In this document: positions 19,901 to 30,388 of the stretch, in pieces
Numbering within the stretch: position 1 is the stretch's first letter
How the letters are laid out: each line of letters begins with the position of its first letter
Assembly: GCA_001632425.1 (NCBI GenBank)
Contig: KV425706.1
Coordinates: 1-30,388, forward strand
Direction of reading: 5' to 3'
Length of the DNA: 30,388 nucleotides
Source: Neolentinus lepideus HHB14362 ss-1
Lineage: Eukaryota > Basidiomycota > Agaricomycetes > Gloeophyllales > Gloeophyllaceae
The notes under the pieces: generated by a model
What the model was told of the DNA's origin: nothing
The model's database searches: none
The model's input: the letters and a program-made list of their open reading frames with translations, nothing else
Made by a program: the position numbers and the translations under genes

Positions 19901-22900
19901 CAGATGCAGCTTCTTGTCATGGCAGTTCCATTGATGCAGTGCCTTCAGCTAAACGCAATTCGGTTGCCCAGGGTCCTTCTGTGATGTGTCGCCATTGCAA
20001 GGCGGCGCATCAAATCGGTGCATGGCATAAGGGCCGACCTTGAAATTATTCCTTCGAACCCTGCGGACAGGCTGTGGTCAAGGATACTCTGATATGCTCA
20101 ACTATTGCAGGAACATATCGGGTCGCGTCCTTCAGGTCCCAACCCAGAGAGACATCCACTCTCTTGTACGAGCCCATAGAAGCATTCCCCAGGTGATCCG
20201 ATTAGGCGTTTGCCGGAAACAATGCATATCGTTTAACTATGAACTGACTCTTGTACAGGCGTCAACGGTCTGGCAGAAAATCTATCTCCCACTGATCACT
20301 CAACGGGTGTATGACCTACCTAAGTTTGCCTAGAGTTAACTCGACTGACAGGGATACCATCAGTGCTATTTATGCCTGTGATCTAACTCTGTATGAAGTC
20401 TCACCTTGTGCGTTGTTTTCACTTCCGGAGAACGGAATGACTTCTGGCCAGTCTTCAGTGTATAGCAAGTAGCGCTTAAGGCTACAACTGACATGGCATC
20501 AGGTACGACATGGGTATCTTCTTCTTTCGGTGTATGAAGGCTATTGATGTCCTTGACAATCAATCCTCTTCGGCAGTTCCGTGCAACAAATAATCCCTTT
20601 TGGTACATGACATGGGAGACGTTTACCTACTCTTCCTCGTAAGCCCTATATGTCATCTAGATTCATCTGTCTTCTGCGTTCGAAGCTCCACAGATCCGTC
20701 TGCTGCTCAATGAGTCACCATTGTCGTTGGCCACGTACAATTAAAAACCTCAGAGGCTCAGACGTGGTGGTATTGACCGTATCGGTCACCACGCCACACG
20801 TGATTACTGGTTACTGTCACGCGATGATAATGGTCACGAATTGCAGTTCTAGTTGTGCTTTCTTCAGCGGTCTCTCCTCTGGCTTCGTCTGCACGTCCGA
20901 AATGGGCTCTGACTATGGCAAATCTACTTCATGTGTGCCCTTTCTAAGAGCAATACTGAAGCAGTCTTTGAAGCACTGTCAGTCGCTGTCCGAAATTGCA
21001 CGATGCGCTAAAGGTGCACGCCATCGACAATAGTCTGTTTTCGCTCTGTGATAAGATGGCTTTCTTGGGTCTCAGTATCGACATTCTCATTTTGCTGCGG
21101 AACTTCATCGGACGTCAACGTGCCGACTGTTATACGACATCGCAATACCGACCTTCGATTGCGGTGTTAATCTACCACAGTGGATGGACTATTTGAGATC
21201 GCTCTGTACGACAAGTTTCCAGAAGCCGATATGAATAGTCCTTTTCTAGTCTCTGAGAGTGTATATGTCGGACGATGTACCTCTAGTTGCTGACACAGCA
21301 GACTACGCATTCAGATGCACTGCCTCCATAGAGACGTAGAGCCTTCAGTGCTCTCTTGCGACTGTTGAGACGATCAGATCACTTTTCGTCTGTGAGTCTG
21401 GTTAGGTGACCTAGCTCGTCACTACTATCAATATTGCCTTGGGAGGGGACTCAGCGACTCATTCAAGTGGGATTCTCTGCCTTTTGTTGACTCATCTTGG
21501 CCGCTGGTGAATTACGGTCATTTCAAGGTAACAATCTATATCGACCTGGTCAACGGGTTGTATGGAGGCACCAGGGTCTTGAACATACCGTAGCATGAGA
21601 GAGGTGCGAGAGACATCGAGATTTAGGGACGGTTTTCTTTTGTGGATGTATATTGTTGAGTTGCGATCCGGAAAGCTTCTCCCGGTCCTGAAATGCAGCC
21701 ACTATTACAGGCAGCTTATGTGAATAACCAAATTGGAGCATGCTCGCAGGTAATATACAATAAGAGTGGATGATGCAGTTTTTTTTGTAGGCGAGGTACT
21801 GAGCTCAGGAGTCCTGGGTAGCACGAACGCAAGCTGCATGCAAAGTAGAAAGGCCACGCCTGCCGTCGCGTTAAGCTCATACGATCCTCGCCAATATGGA
21901 CTCATAATGCAAGGCAGATTACTGTGCAGATGCAGTCTATCGTGATTGTCGCTAAACAGATGATCTGACATTGACATCATATATGTGTATAGATATGCCG
22001 ATGACACTCACATCTAATAACGTGGATTGTGGTCGCCTAGACCAATAAGTGTGCAAGCTAGAGGATATACAATGCCGCTCGAAGGTTACGATCTGCAGAC
22101 CGGTAGTCCGGATCGACCGTAAGCGCTGCGAGAAGCAAAAGATATGCCATTCGAGGCAACTCAGCCAAGTTGGGAGTGTAGATCATGGGAATTAAAGATG
22201 TGCGCCAGCGTCTATACCAATAGATGATAGCCGCCTAGTGATAAGGGTGAATGAAGGTGGCAAGGATGACCCAGAAGCGGGAGGTTATACGGCGGCCAAG
22301 AGGGTACCCCGCTCATCATCACGTATGGAAGACTTGAATGTACCCCAGAGCTTAGCAGAATCCCCGCAGTGCCCAGGTTTGGGTGATTTTCGATCATGTC
22401 GGGCTCGAGCGGAACACTCGCAGCGGTCCTCTCGCCGACTATATAGGCATACCGAGCACGAACGGTGATTTATCGGTAGCCCAGGTTGTACAATTGCCGA
22501 TATTGAGACTGAAAAACTGGCAAAAGAATGGACTCGTGTGCCAATGATACGAGACACGTCCATGCGAAGTCTCGAAACATCCCGAAAGAGCCTGATTTAG
22601 TTTCACCTATCGTTTCCCTTGAGTTACCTCCCGAGTCGAAACTCATAAATGGATAATACTTAGTGTTGATATAATAAAAGTATAAAAGCAGTGATTGGCT
22701 GAGCTGAGTCGTGCCGTAAAATGGTAATTATCTTGGCCCTAACCTCGATTAAAAATACCATTTACCATAAAATATAAGTCCAAATTCCTCCCGTCGGGCC
22801 GGGACCGAAAAAGCAAGATCAAGCATGATCGGTCGGTCAAACCCGGGGCTCAACGATGACGTCCTATTCGACGAAATCTGCAAAACCCCTTCAGAACCCA

Positions 22901-22998
22901 AGTCCTCCTCATCGTCTTATATCTCGCCCTGTTATTTATCCTCAACGTAATCTACCCAGCACATCCCCTCTTCCTCGACGCCCCCCACAGCGGCCATT
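19900..22998. other. Gene-poor 3.1-kb region upstream of TPS1
   Basis: Open frames here are short, lie on both strands, and do not join into a recognised protein. 19900-20340 may include the last remnants of the phosphatase. 20650-21200 has a 127-codon + frame with no family signature. The last 400 bp contain AT-rich sequence with tataaaag at 22681-22688 and a pyrimidine-rich leader (from about 22900), which probably form the TPS1 promoter and 5' UTR. Confidence 0.5.
22681..22700 (+). promoter_or_regulatory. Candidate TATA element upstream of TPS1
   Basis: tataaaagca at 22681-22690 is followed by gtgattggct, which includes an inverted CCAAT (attgg). It lies about 310 bp before the TPS1 ATG. 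CCCCT stress-type pentamers occur in the leader at 22886-22890 and again near 22970. This is a motif match only; no start-site evidence is available. Confidence 0.3.
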
Positions 22999-24925
22999 AT
23001 GCCAGGCCTCACTACCGACGCGTCCGAGTCCTCCATTAGTGGCTTCGACGCGGGTGACCAGACCCGTCTCATAGTCGTCGCCAATCGACTACCCATCACC
23101 ATCACTAAAGATGCCAAGGGCGAGTACAACTTCAAGATGTCCTCGGGCGGGCTCGTATCTGCTCTCGCCGGCTTCAAAAAGTCCATGAAATTCACATGGA
23201 TCGGCTGGCCTGGTTTCTACATTCCCGTTAAGGACCGCCCCATCGTCGACAAGCGCCTCCAGGAGGAGTTCTCCTGCCAGGCTGTTTACCTTGAGGACGA
23301 CCTCGCCGATCGTCACTACAATGGCTTCGCCAACTCGATCCTCTGGCCGCTTCTTCATTACCACCCTGGTGAGATGAACTTCGACGAGGAGAACTGGCTC
23401 GCGTACCGTCAAGCGAACATGCGCTTCGCCGAGGCCGTGCGCCAGGTCCTTACTCCAGGATCCATGGTCTGGGTGCAGGACTATCACCTGATGCTGCTCC
23501 CCATGATGCTGCGGACACTCGTCGACGGCAAGGAGAAGGCCGGGGCGACCACTAAAGTGGAGTTGCCAAAAATAATAGAAGGAATTGAGTCAGAGGACGA
23601 TGGTTCACTGGATACGCAGAGCTTCGAGCGGATCAAGATTGGGTTTTTCCTGCACACCCCCTTCCCTAGTAGTGAGATTTACAGGTAAGTGTCATTCATG
23701 CTGGCTTTTCGGTAGTCGCTTACGGGATGATAGAATTCTCCCTGTACGGAGAGAAATCCTCTTGGGTCTCTTGTACTCTGATCTCATTGGTTTCCATACC
23801 TACGACTACGCCCGCCATTTTCTCTCTTCATGCACGCGTATCTTGGGCCTGCCAACCATGCCTAACGGTGTCGAGTTTGAGGGCCGACTCGCACATGTTG
23901 GCATGTTCCCAATTGGTATCGAGCCGGACTCGTTCATTCAGGTGCGCTTACCTTTTTCAAACTAGATCACATAGAATTTACGTTCGCCACAGAACCTGAA
24001 GAAGGACACAGTCCAGCAACGAATTGCTCAGCTGCAGCAGCGGTTTGGAGATGTCAAGGTTGTCGTCGGCGTGGACCGGCTGGACTACATCAAGGGTGTT
24101 CCGCAGAAACTGCACGCGATGGAGCTGTTCTTGACACAACATCCTGAGTGGGTTGGGAAGGTGAGGCTCTTCTGGTTATCCCCTTATTCAGGAAGCTGAC
24201 GTCACTGGTTCAGATTGTCCTCGCTCAGCTAGCGGTTCCATCACGGCAAGACGTAGAAGAGTACCAGAACTTGCGGGCGACGGTGAACGAGCTTGTTGGA
24301 AGGATAAATGGCCGGTTCGGCACAGTGGAGTTCATGCCGATACATTTCATGCACAAGAGTTTGCCGTTTGACGAACTCTGTGCGTTGTATGCTATCAGTG
24401 ACGTCTGCCTCGTCACAAGTACGAGGGACGGTATGAACTTGGTATGTCCGTCTCTCAATATCTGTGACGTACAACAGCTAATGAACGTCTGTAGGTATCG
24501 TACGAATACATTGCTTGCCAGCAAGAACGACAGGGTGTTATGATCCTGTCTGAATTCGCCGGCGCAGCACAGAGTCTGAACGGCAGTATCGTTGTCAACC
24601 CATGGGACAGTCAGCAAGTCGCGGATGCGATTCATGAGGCTGTTACAATGGATGCTGAGACGCGAGCGGAGAACCATCGGAAGTTGTTCAAGGTCAGTAG
24701 ACGCAGCGGGGTATAGCTATGTTGTGATGACTGATAGAGTTCTTCCAGTACGTCCAGAAGTACTCGGCGTCGTATTGGGGGACGTCATTCATCAAGGAGA
24801 TGAGCAAGATCCGCTCTGCCGAGGAAGTTGCGCCGGAGAATATTCAGGAGGAGCTGCAGCCGAATGATGACCCACAGGCTGGGCTGCTCAATGGGACGAA
24901 ACCCAGTGGGCCGGAGGCCGCATGA
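22999..24925 (+). CDS. TPS1: Trehalose-6-phosphate synthase (GT20)
   Basis: Six exons (22999-23684, 23734-23941, 23993-24160, 24214-24441, 24495-24692, 24749-24925) encode 554 aa; all five introns are 49-56 bp. The enzyme joins UDP-glucose and glucose-6-phosphate to give trehalose-6-phosphate, the first step of trehalose synthesis, in the cytosol. Family blocks appear in order: VVANRLPIT (26-34), SSGGLVSAL (48-56), WIGWPG (67-72), VWVQDYHLMLLP (157-168), FFLHTPFPSSE (216-226), VGVDRLDYIKGVPQK (about 323-337) and TRDGMNLVSYEY near 430-440. A hydrophilic insertion of about 35-40 residues (172-211) splits the usual MLR...IGFFLHTPFP stretch and makes the protein longer than the yeast enzyme of about 495 aa. 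The tail after the catalytic core is Glu/Asp/Pro-rich. No phosphatase domain is attached. An AATAAA lies 248 bp downstream. Confidence 0.97.
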
Positions 24926-25321
24926 TGGTCATCATCATTCCTTTACCGTGAGACGAACGATACGGCGGACGTTCTGGGGAGTTGGCTGAAGCTATGGTCT
25001 GCAGAAGTGGACAGGCTATATCTACTTTTTGTGCTTTAAGGGCGTTATCTCATCTTGCGTGCATATGTTAGGGTACACGGAACTGACTGACGAGACTGTA
25101 AGTGGTGTTGTATTGTAGATTAACTCGCCTTTCGCATGTTATATGCCATCTGTATAATATTATACATTCATGAATAAACGCAGTAACAAGGATGTTGTGC
25201 GCTCATTTGATGGCGCCACATGATTACAAAGGTGATGGGGACCGGCCAGGCGGGACACAATCAACGTAAGCGGTCGTCGAAGCAAACCAGAGTATCATAA
25301 ACCCTTGGCAGCAAATCACTA
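24926..25321. other. Convergent intergenic region after TPS1
   Basis: This short AT-rich stretch lies between the 3' ends of TPS1 (+) and the small minus-strand gene. It contains tgtataatattatac near 25151 and AATAAA at 25173-25178. No coding sequence is seen. Confidence 0.6.
25173..25178 (+). terminator. Candidate polyadenylation signal of TPS1
   Basis: An exact AATAAA lies 248 bp after the TPS1 stop codon, preceded by AT-rich sequence. This is a motif match only; 3' ends in basidiomycetes often lack the canonical signal. Confidence 0.3.
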
Positions 25322-25838
25322 CTATATGTAGCGGAACATGTTGTTACGCACGCCCCGCTTCATAGCGACAGGCTGGCCGTCTTCGAGTTCGAGCCCTGCT
25401 TGTCCGCCTTCACCAGACATTTCCTCGAGCGCGCGCTTCAGGGCTTCATCTCGCTGCGCTAGTGTCGGCGATTGGTCGGGCTTTGATTGTGAGGATACGG
25501 AAGAATGATCCTGGATTAAATAGTCAGATTTTGGTCCCCTGGGATTGCATGGTTCCTAACCGAGCGTTTGTTGGTCGGATCTGACAGACCGGACTTTGAG
25601 GCGTCGTCCCTTCGTCTTTCCTAGTATCGAGTCCATAAATATACCATAAATAGGGATTATCTCGAGTATCATGAACACTCACATCAGTTAATGTGGTGCG
25701 TTGCTTGTCATTGAGTTCTACGGAACCTGGCGAACAACTAGTATAATATCGGTTGGAAATTCGCAACGCCTCACTCCCTCGACGCGCTGTCAGATACCCA
25801 AACCGAGGTAAAGCATGGCAAGCGTTTGATAAGGCCAT
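25322..25838 (-). CDS. Small predicted mitochondrial protein, function unknown
   Basis: Two exons on the minus strand (25838-25683 and 25510-25322) encode 114 aa, joined in phase across a 172-bp GT-AG intron. The first 35 residues are rich in Arg, Ser and Ala and lack acidic residues except one Glu (MALSNACHALPRFGYLTARR...), which fits a mitochondrial targeting peptide. The C-terminal half has a charged helix (AQRDEALKRALEEMSG) and a tail (AMKRGVRNNMFRYI) that looks conserved in character. I do not recognise the family; it could be a respiratory assembly or ribosomal accessory factor, but that is a guess. The intron is three times the local norm and may hide an extra short exon: ctag at about 25621 followed by codons ERRRDDASK would stay in frame. 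Confidence 0.6.
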
Positions 25839-26530
25839 TGCGAAGGGGTTTCGGTTGTGTACGAGTGAAGCACTTCGAATCTGCTAAGATCTCTTACATG
25901 GGACATTGCTCATGACTCGGAAGTCACGCTTGGCTGGCCTGCCGCCGGTTCAGGAATTTCGATCAATGCACGGGCTGTCATGTGACTCATGTCAGGTTGT
26001 CGTTGCCACGTTAATATTCAGTTGCTATCAGCTAACAAGCTAAGGTGATATTTAGGTCGTGGGTGCCTTGACTTTACAGAAATATGCAAGAGGATCTTCG
26101 ACAGCATGCAAATAGGCTAAATTGCCTGTTTATCTGGCGGCTAATTGGGATGCAACTGAAAGAATTCGGCCGAATTAATCGCAAGACCACTCTTCGTAAG
26201 TTTCGTTTGCACGACATCAGACTTCGAGCGATGCATTCAAATTTGTGGCCGTCTCAAAAGACATAGATATGCTCCGTACCTCAAGCTCTCCTCCTGCTAG
26301 GAGATATGCCGACGGATTCATGTAGCCTTCTTCTAGTACGCTTTCGCTATGACAAGCCTTCCGATCATGATGATCGGGTTGGTCCAAGTCGAAATGCCTC
26401 CTCCTACATGCTGTGCTAGGAGAGACATCCGCTATGTCATGACACACGTGGCTCTTCGCGCCGGAAATTCCGCAAGCGTAGGCCACTGCATCTGTTCAGC
26501 ATCCACCTCTGAAGCTAGGCGCTGCTTGCT
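25839..26530. other. Divergent intergenic region
   Basis: This lies between the starts of the small mitochondrial-type gene (-) and the DUF6533 gene (+). No coding exon is recognised; a 60-codon frame at 26084 has no supporting features. It probably contains both promoters. Confidence 0.5.
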
Positions 26531-28371
26531 ATGCACTCTGCGGAAATTGCAGCCCAGTTCATCCGTCACATGCACATCCAAGTGATTCAATACTGCCAAA
26601 GTAAGTTTACGTCAGCTAACGATTCTATACCTCTTTCATCAGTAGTCCGACCACCATCAGTATCAGCTCTCGTCTTGACGGTTTACGACCATGGTATGTC
26701 GGACACATGTATGAACATCATGAGCTTCTGCTCACCGCCGACGGCTTAGCCTCTATTTTTGACCGAGAGGCGAGTGCTAAATTCTGGAATAGAGACTTCA
26801 TATTCTCATTCATACTAGGTGGAGTTAATTTGGGTTCGTATTCTTGCCCCACAGTCGAAGACGAAACACTCACGAGTGCATTCTATAGAGACAGGAGTTG
26901 TCACTCGCCAAGCTTCTGTACATTTGCGTTAGTGGACGTGACATTGCTCCGTTGCAACGCTCACCTAACCCGTATAGAGCCGATATTGTGGCGAAGCAAC
27001 GATCATGTAATATCCTCTCTCACTTTGATCTGCCTATCCTAACGAGGTATCCTAAATGACAGTATAACTGTTGCAGGTAGGTATCTGACGGCCGAAGCTG
27101 TGAATACTTTCTCATCCGATTTGGCCCGCTCAGTTTTCTTTTACGAAGACGTCTCTCTAAAAGTATGTCGGTTCCATGAAGGATATGCTGCTTTCTCTTA
27201 TCACCATTTCAGCAGTAGGCATGTCCTCCTCTCTAGCTGAGATAAACGTACTCAATTCCTTTGCCCGCTCACAAACTTCAGGTGTGAGTGTCAATTTGTA
27301 GTATCCTCCGATTTGATGGCTAACTGTCGGAGCAGGTAAAATACTATTAGATTTCATTGCTTGGAGTGGCTTATTCATCGGCTTGTCGCTTCAAAGTAAC
27401 ATAAACTGTGATTAGTTCGTGGATCTATTGCGACTTACAGGTGGTACTAGCTATTCTGCAACTCCGCATTTACGCCTTGTACAACCGCTCTAAGGTTGTC
27501 ACGGCGGTCATGTTCGCCCTCTACGTCGGGGAGATCGTTGCCTTGTTCGTCATCCTAGGACTGTCGGCAAAATTGAGAGTCGGTTAGTCCCATACAACTG
27601 GTCTCCATTACGTGATCGATTGCATGGATGCTACAGTCCTCAACGAGCTCGTGCCTGGTATTAGGTTCTGTGTTATGTGGCGTACCTCCCCTTCTGATTC
27701 GGTATTCTGGGTTATAGTGAGTAACTCTAGTTCACCTGGTCACTACAACATTTTCCAGAATATCTGCAGGTCACCATTATGGATTTCATTCTCTTCTCCC
27801 TTGCAGCATGGCAGAGCGTACAAGATTATTATCGAGCACGAGGCATACACGGCGGGGCACTTCTCCTCAAGATTCTGCTGAGGGATAGCTTTCTCTATTT
27901 CCTAGTGTGAGCATCCGTTGTTCGTTCGGGCCTAGCAGGGCATTGATCCGCCTTTCCATAATAGCGCCGTGGGCCTGTATATCGCCGATTCAATCGTATT
28001 CACAAAGCATCTGGTGCGTGGCTTCTTTTCGGCTCTTGAGTCATGTTTAATATTAATGTTCTTGCATTGTGAAGCAAAACTTCCTGATTCCACAAATATT
28101 CACCGTGACCCTCGTTGTCGTCATGGGATCTCGCATGATTCTGAATCTGCGAGAAGCGTACTATCACCCAGACGCAGATGCTTACTCTGACGTCGACGTG
28201 TCCACTTTTCGCGCCGAACGTCCGTCGGACACTTCTGGGGCGGACAACTCTATGGCGTCCATGGAACTGCATACAATGACTGTTACGAGTGGATCGTGTA
28301 GTACAACAAGAATATCGCAGGATGACATGGGGGACGACTTGAACATTCAAGGAGAACGATGTGATAGATAA
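26531..28371 (+). CDS. DUF6533-type multi-pass membrane protein
   Basis: Exon model: 26531-26600, 26643-26693 (or from 26646), 26750-26818, 27077-27162, 27351-27395, 27441-27582, 27637-27716, 27770-27906, 27965-28013, 28075-28371, giving about 341 aa. The C-terminal five exons are firm; the two exons between 27077 and 27395 are tentative. The N-terminus carries the DUF6533 hallmark ALVLTVYDHASIFDREA with a Trp shortly after and FSFILGRYL. Next come ILQLRIYALYNRSK, a Cys-containing loop, FWVIVTIMDFILFSLAAW, LLRDSFLYFLV and the closing SRMILNLREAYYHP. The tail is Ser/Thr/Asp-rich and cytosolic. About seven membrane spans are expected. The family is greatly expanded in Agaricomycetes and its function is unknown; a receptor-like role is only suggested by its topology. 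The introns at 26819-27076 and 27163-27350 are unusually long. Confidence 0.75.
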
Positions 28372-30388
28372 TATTGGAACATTTTACGACATGTCATTAG
28401 CGGGACGGACTCTCGGAAAATCAGACTCCCAGACGTGGACAGCACGCGCTTCGCAGCGATAGATGTACTCTCCGAGGACTCTACACCACACAGTCGTGCA
28501 GAAGAAACTTGAGTCGTTCGGTTTCTGTCGTTTGAACAATATCTATCACGACATAGCGCTCACTCGTAGTGATTTGCATTTGGAGCACGACGAGTGCAAT
28601 CACAACCACAGATCCCTGTACAGTTGCTACCTCAACGGCAAAATTCACTGTGAGTTGTGGCTATTCGAACATCCGTAGAGCACGATCAATGTGGGATGCT
28701 CGCATCGGCTGGCATTGGCCCCGGTCTATGAGGATATTCGCGACGAATGAAAGCCCTGCATCATGATCAGTATGTTATTGTGGAAAAAGATAAGCTCAGG
28801 TATCTAGGAGAACAAAGATGGCACAATACTCGCTTGTCAGTACGACAGAATAGACGGAGCGGTGTGAATTTCCTTGGAGAGAGTTCTGAAGAAATAAGAA
28901 CGGTTGCGAATATTCCACAAAGTGTCAGCTAACAGATCCAGTTGCACGCAACAGCCATGCAGGACGCTCAGTGACAGACGAAGCTTGGGATGTCGGATCA
29001 TTTCAGGTTATGAAGTCCGTGCTTGGACACTGATGAGGCTCCGGAAAGTGACATAAGCAGGTAGCCGCGCGTCATGATCTCTCCCAGGAACATCTCCAGA
29101 ACGATAGCCAGTAGACACAACAACTGATTTATCTTGATGCGGCTCTGGGTGTTGTGTACATGTATTTGTGTCCGAAACGTAGATAGACGATTATTGAAGC
29201 ATTGCTGGGTGGCGTGAAACTAGACCGCACCTTTTCGGGAAGTGGTCCTTCTGAATCAGGACATGACCACGCGGATCGGGTGGCGTCGACAATACTCGAC
29301 CGGTCACCGAGCCTGCAAGTCTTCTGTGGTCTCTAGGATCGTGTCATAGAGTATGCGCAGCATACGACGGGTCCGCGGGATGTCTCCGCAGCCATGTATC
29401 GAGTCGCTGGGAGTCATAACTCGCAGTTTAGCTTAGTAAGTAGATACTCGGGATATACCCGATCCCCGAACGCTTGTAGTATACTTATAAGTCGAGCCGC
29501 TCAGCGCTGCAATCCATAGAACTTATACTCTGAAATCATCCTCAATTAGATTGCTAGTTAGAACTCCTGTATTTAGAATATTGCGAAAGCTATTCTATTT
29601 ACTACAAGACTTAAGTATTGTGAAAGCTACTTAAGGTCTCTACGGCGCGCTACTATAGTATTAAGGAACCTTTCGTTGTGTTAGGTAAGCAGAACCAGTC
29701 ACATAACACTGGGACATTCACATACTTTCCGAGAGTAACTCAGGGTCTGTAAGACTCCTGATGCTAACAATTTGCCTAGAAAAGTTGTCAAAACATGATA
29801 TTCTGAAAGCCGCAGGGATTTTTGAATAGCAGTCTAGATAGAGTATTCTGTATGTCCAGACGGTGGTTGCAAGGAGGAGCCAATGGCTGAAGAAGCACGC
29901 CCTGCACAGCCACCAGCTAGCGCCGGAGAAGGTTTGAGCCCCAGGGATCCAGTCTCGTCCAATCTGCCGCGTCTCTTGACATTAATGACATTCATCCTGT
30001 GCCATGCAGTGTGTTAGGAAAACATCATTAGAACTATTCACTGCGGAGCTCCCGTTCTGCTCCAACCCGGGAAAGGGTTTAACTATATAGTATATCCCGA
30101 CCCAATTCACGCTCCGAGAGGCCGTGCTCCTTCCTCGAAGCAGATCCCGGAACTGCCACCGATTTAGATGTAGGAAGTCTAAATCCGGCAACTTTTCAGA
30201 TGTCAAAGGCCCGCCACCAAGCTTCCGTGCCTGCCTTTCTTGGATGCATATCCCGATCCCTCTCCCTTAGTAGTTCTTCTATTTAGACTTGTAGCACATA
30301 AGAAATATAGTTATTAATCACACCCAAAGACATGGAAAAAGTTAAGCATGGTATGTCCTCCAGCTCGCGCCCATCCCTCCTCCCTCCC
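28372..30388. other. Gene-free 3' end of the window
   Basis: No exon chain could be built on either strand over 2 kb. Two 15-nt near repeats, atattgcgaaagcta (29578-29592) and gtattgtgaaagcta (29615-29629), lie in an AT-rich patch with cttaag palindromes. An ATG at 29883 (MAEEARPAQPPASAGE) has good context, but its only plausible splice leads to a stop. The window ends in a pyrimidine-rich tract that may lead into a gene beyond it. Confidence 0.5.

Noticed and set aside
20650..21033. 127-codon plus-strand frame
   Set aside because: Cys/Ser/His-rich with no family signature, no splice partners and an unlikely composition; treated as chance.
29883..30060. Possible first exon MAEEARPAQPPASAGE with a gt donor at 29932
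   Set aside because: The nearest sensible acceptor (30009) leads straight into a stop in the required phase, and no family match is seen.

Overview
The window reads as nuclear DNA of a filamentous basidiomycete, most likely an Agaricomycete. Genes are cut into many short exons by GT-AG introns of about 45-65 bp. One gene belongs to a membrane-protein family typical of mushrooms and polypores (DUF6533), and a single-pass surface protein is of a type common in these fungi. The orthologues found are all eukaryotic. No prokaryotic operon, CRISPR array, tRNA, rRNA or intact transposon was seen. Exon models were built by hand from splice signals and reading-frame continuity, so exact ends are predictions. 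Every model given in full closes in frame.

Layout. 1-1086: no gene, one short tandem duplication. 1087-2273 (+): secreted-ectodomain/single-TM protein. 2941-4114 (-): bHLH transcription factor. 4115-8216: gene-poor, holding three diverged copies of a 0.8-0.95 kb repeat. 8217-9070 (+): two-finger Sfp1-like C2H2 regulator. 10105-11733 (+): small replication factor C subunit (yeast Rfc5/human RFC3 type), 11 exons, with S-phase-type promoter boxes. 13059-14015 (-): HD-domain phosphohydrolase, 5 exons. 14592-16681 (+): ZIP/KE4-type zinc transporter, 14 exons including one of 5 nt. 17453-18087 (+): diphosphoinositol-polyphosphate-type Nudix hydrolase. 18570-19900 (+): decayed histidine acid phosphatase. 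19900-22998: no recognisable gene. 22999-24925 (+): trehalose-6-phosphate synthase. 25322-25838 (-): small, probably mitochondrial protein. 26531-28371 (+): DUF6533 multi-pass membrane protein. 28372-30388: nothing recognised.

The genes are mostly unrelated housekeeping and regulatory genes and do not form a cluster or pathway. Loose links are stress and nutrient control (TPS1, Nudix/inositol pyrophosphate turnover, Sfp1-like factor, the dead phosphatase), zinc homeostasis, and DNA replication. I did not find convincing evidence of a new multi-gene system. The observations best worth checking are the 5-nt exon in the ZIP gene, the ACGCGT-CRE-ACGCGT block before the RFC gene, the decayed acid phosphatase, the triplicated repeat, and the in-frame stop-free introns.
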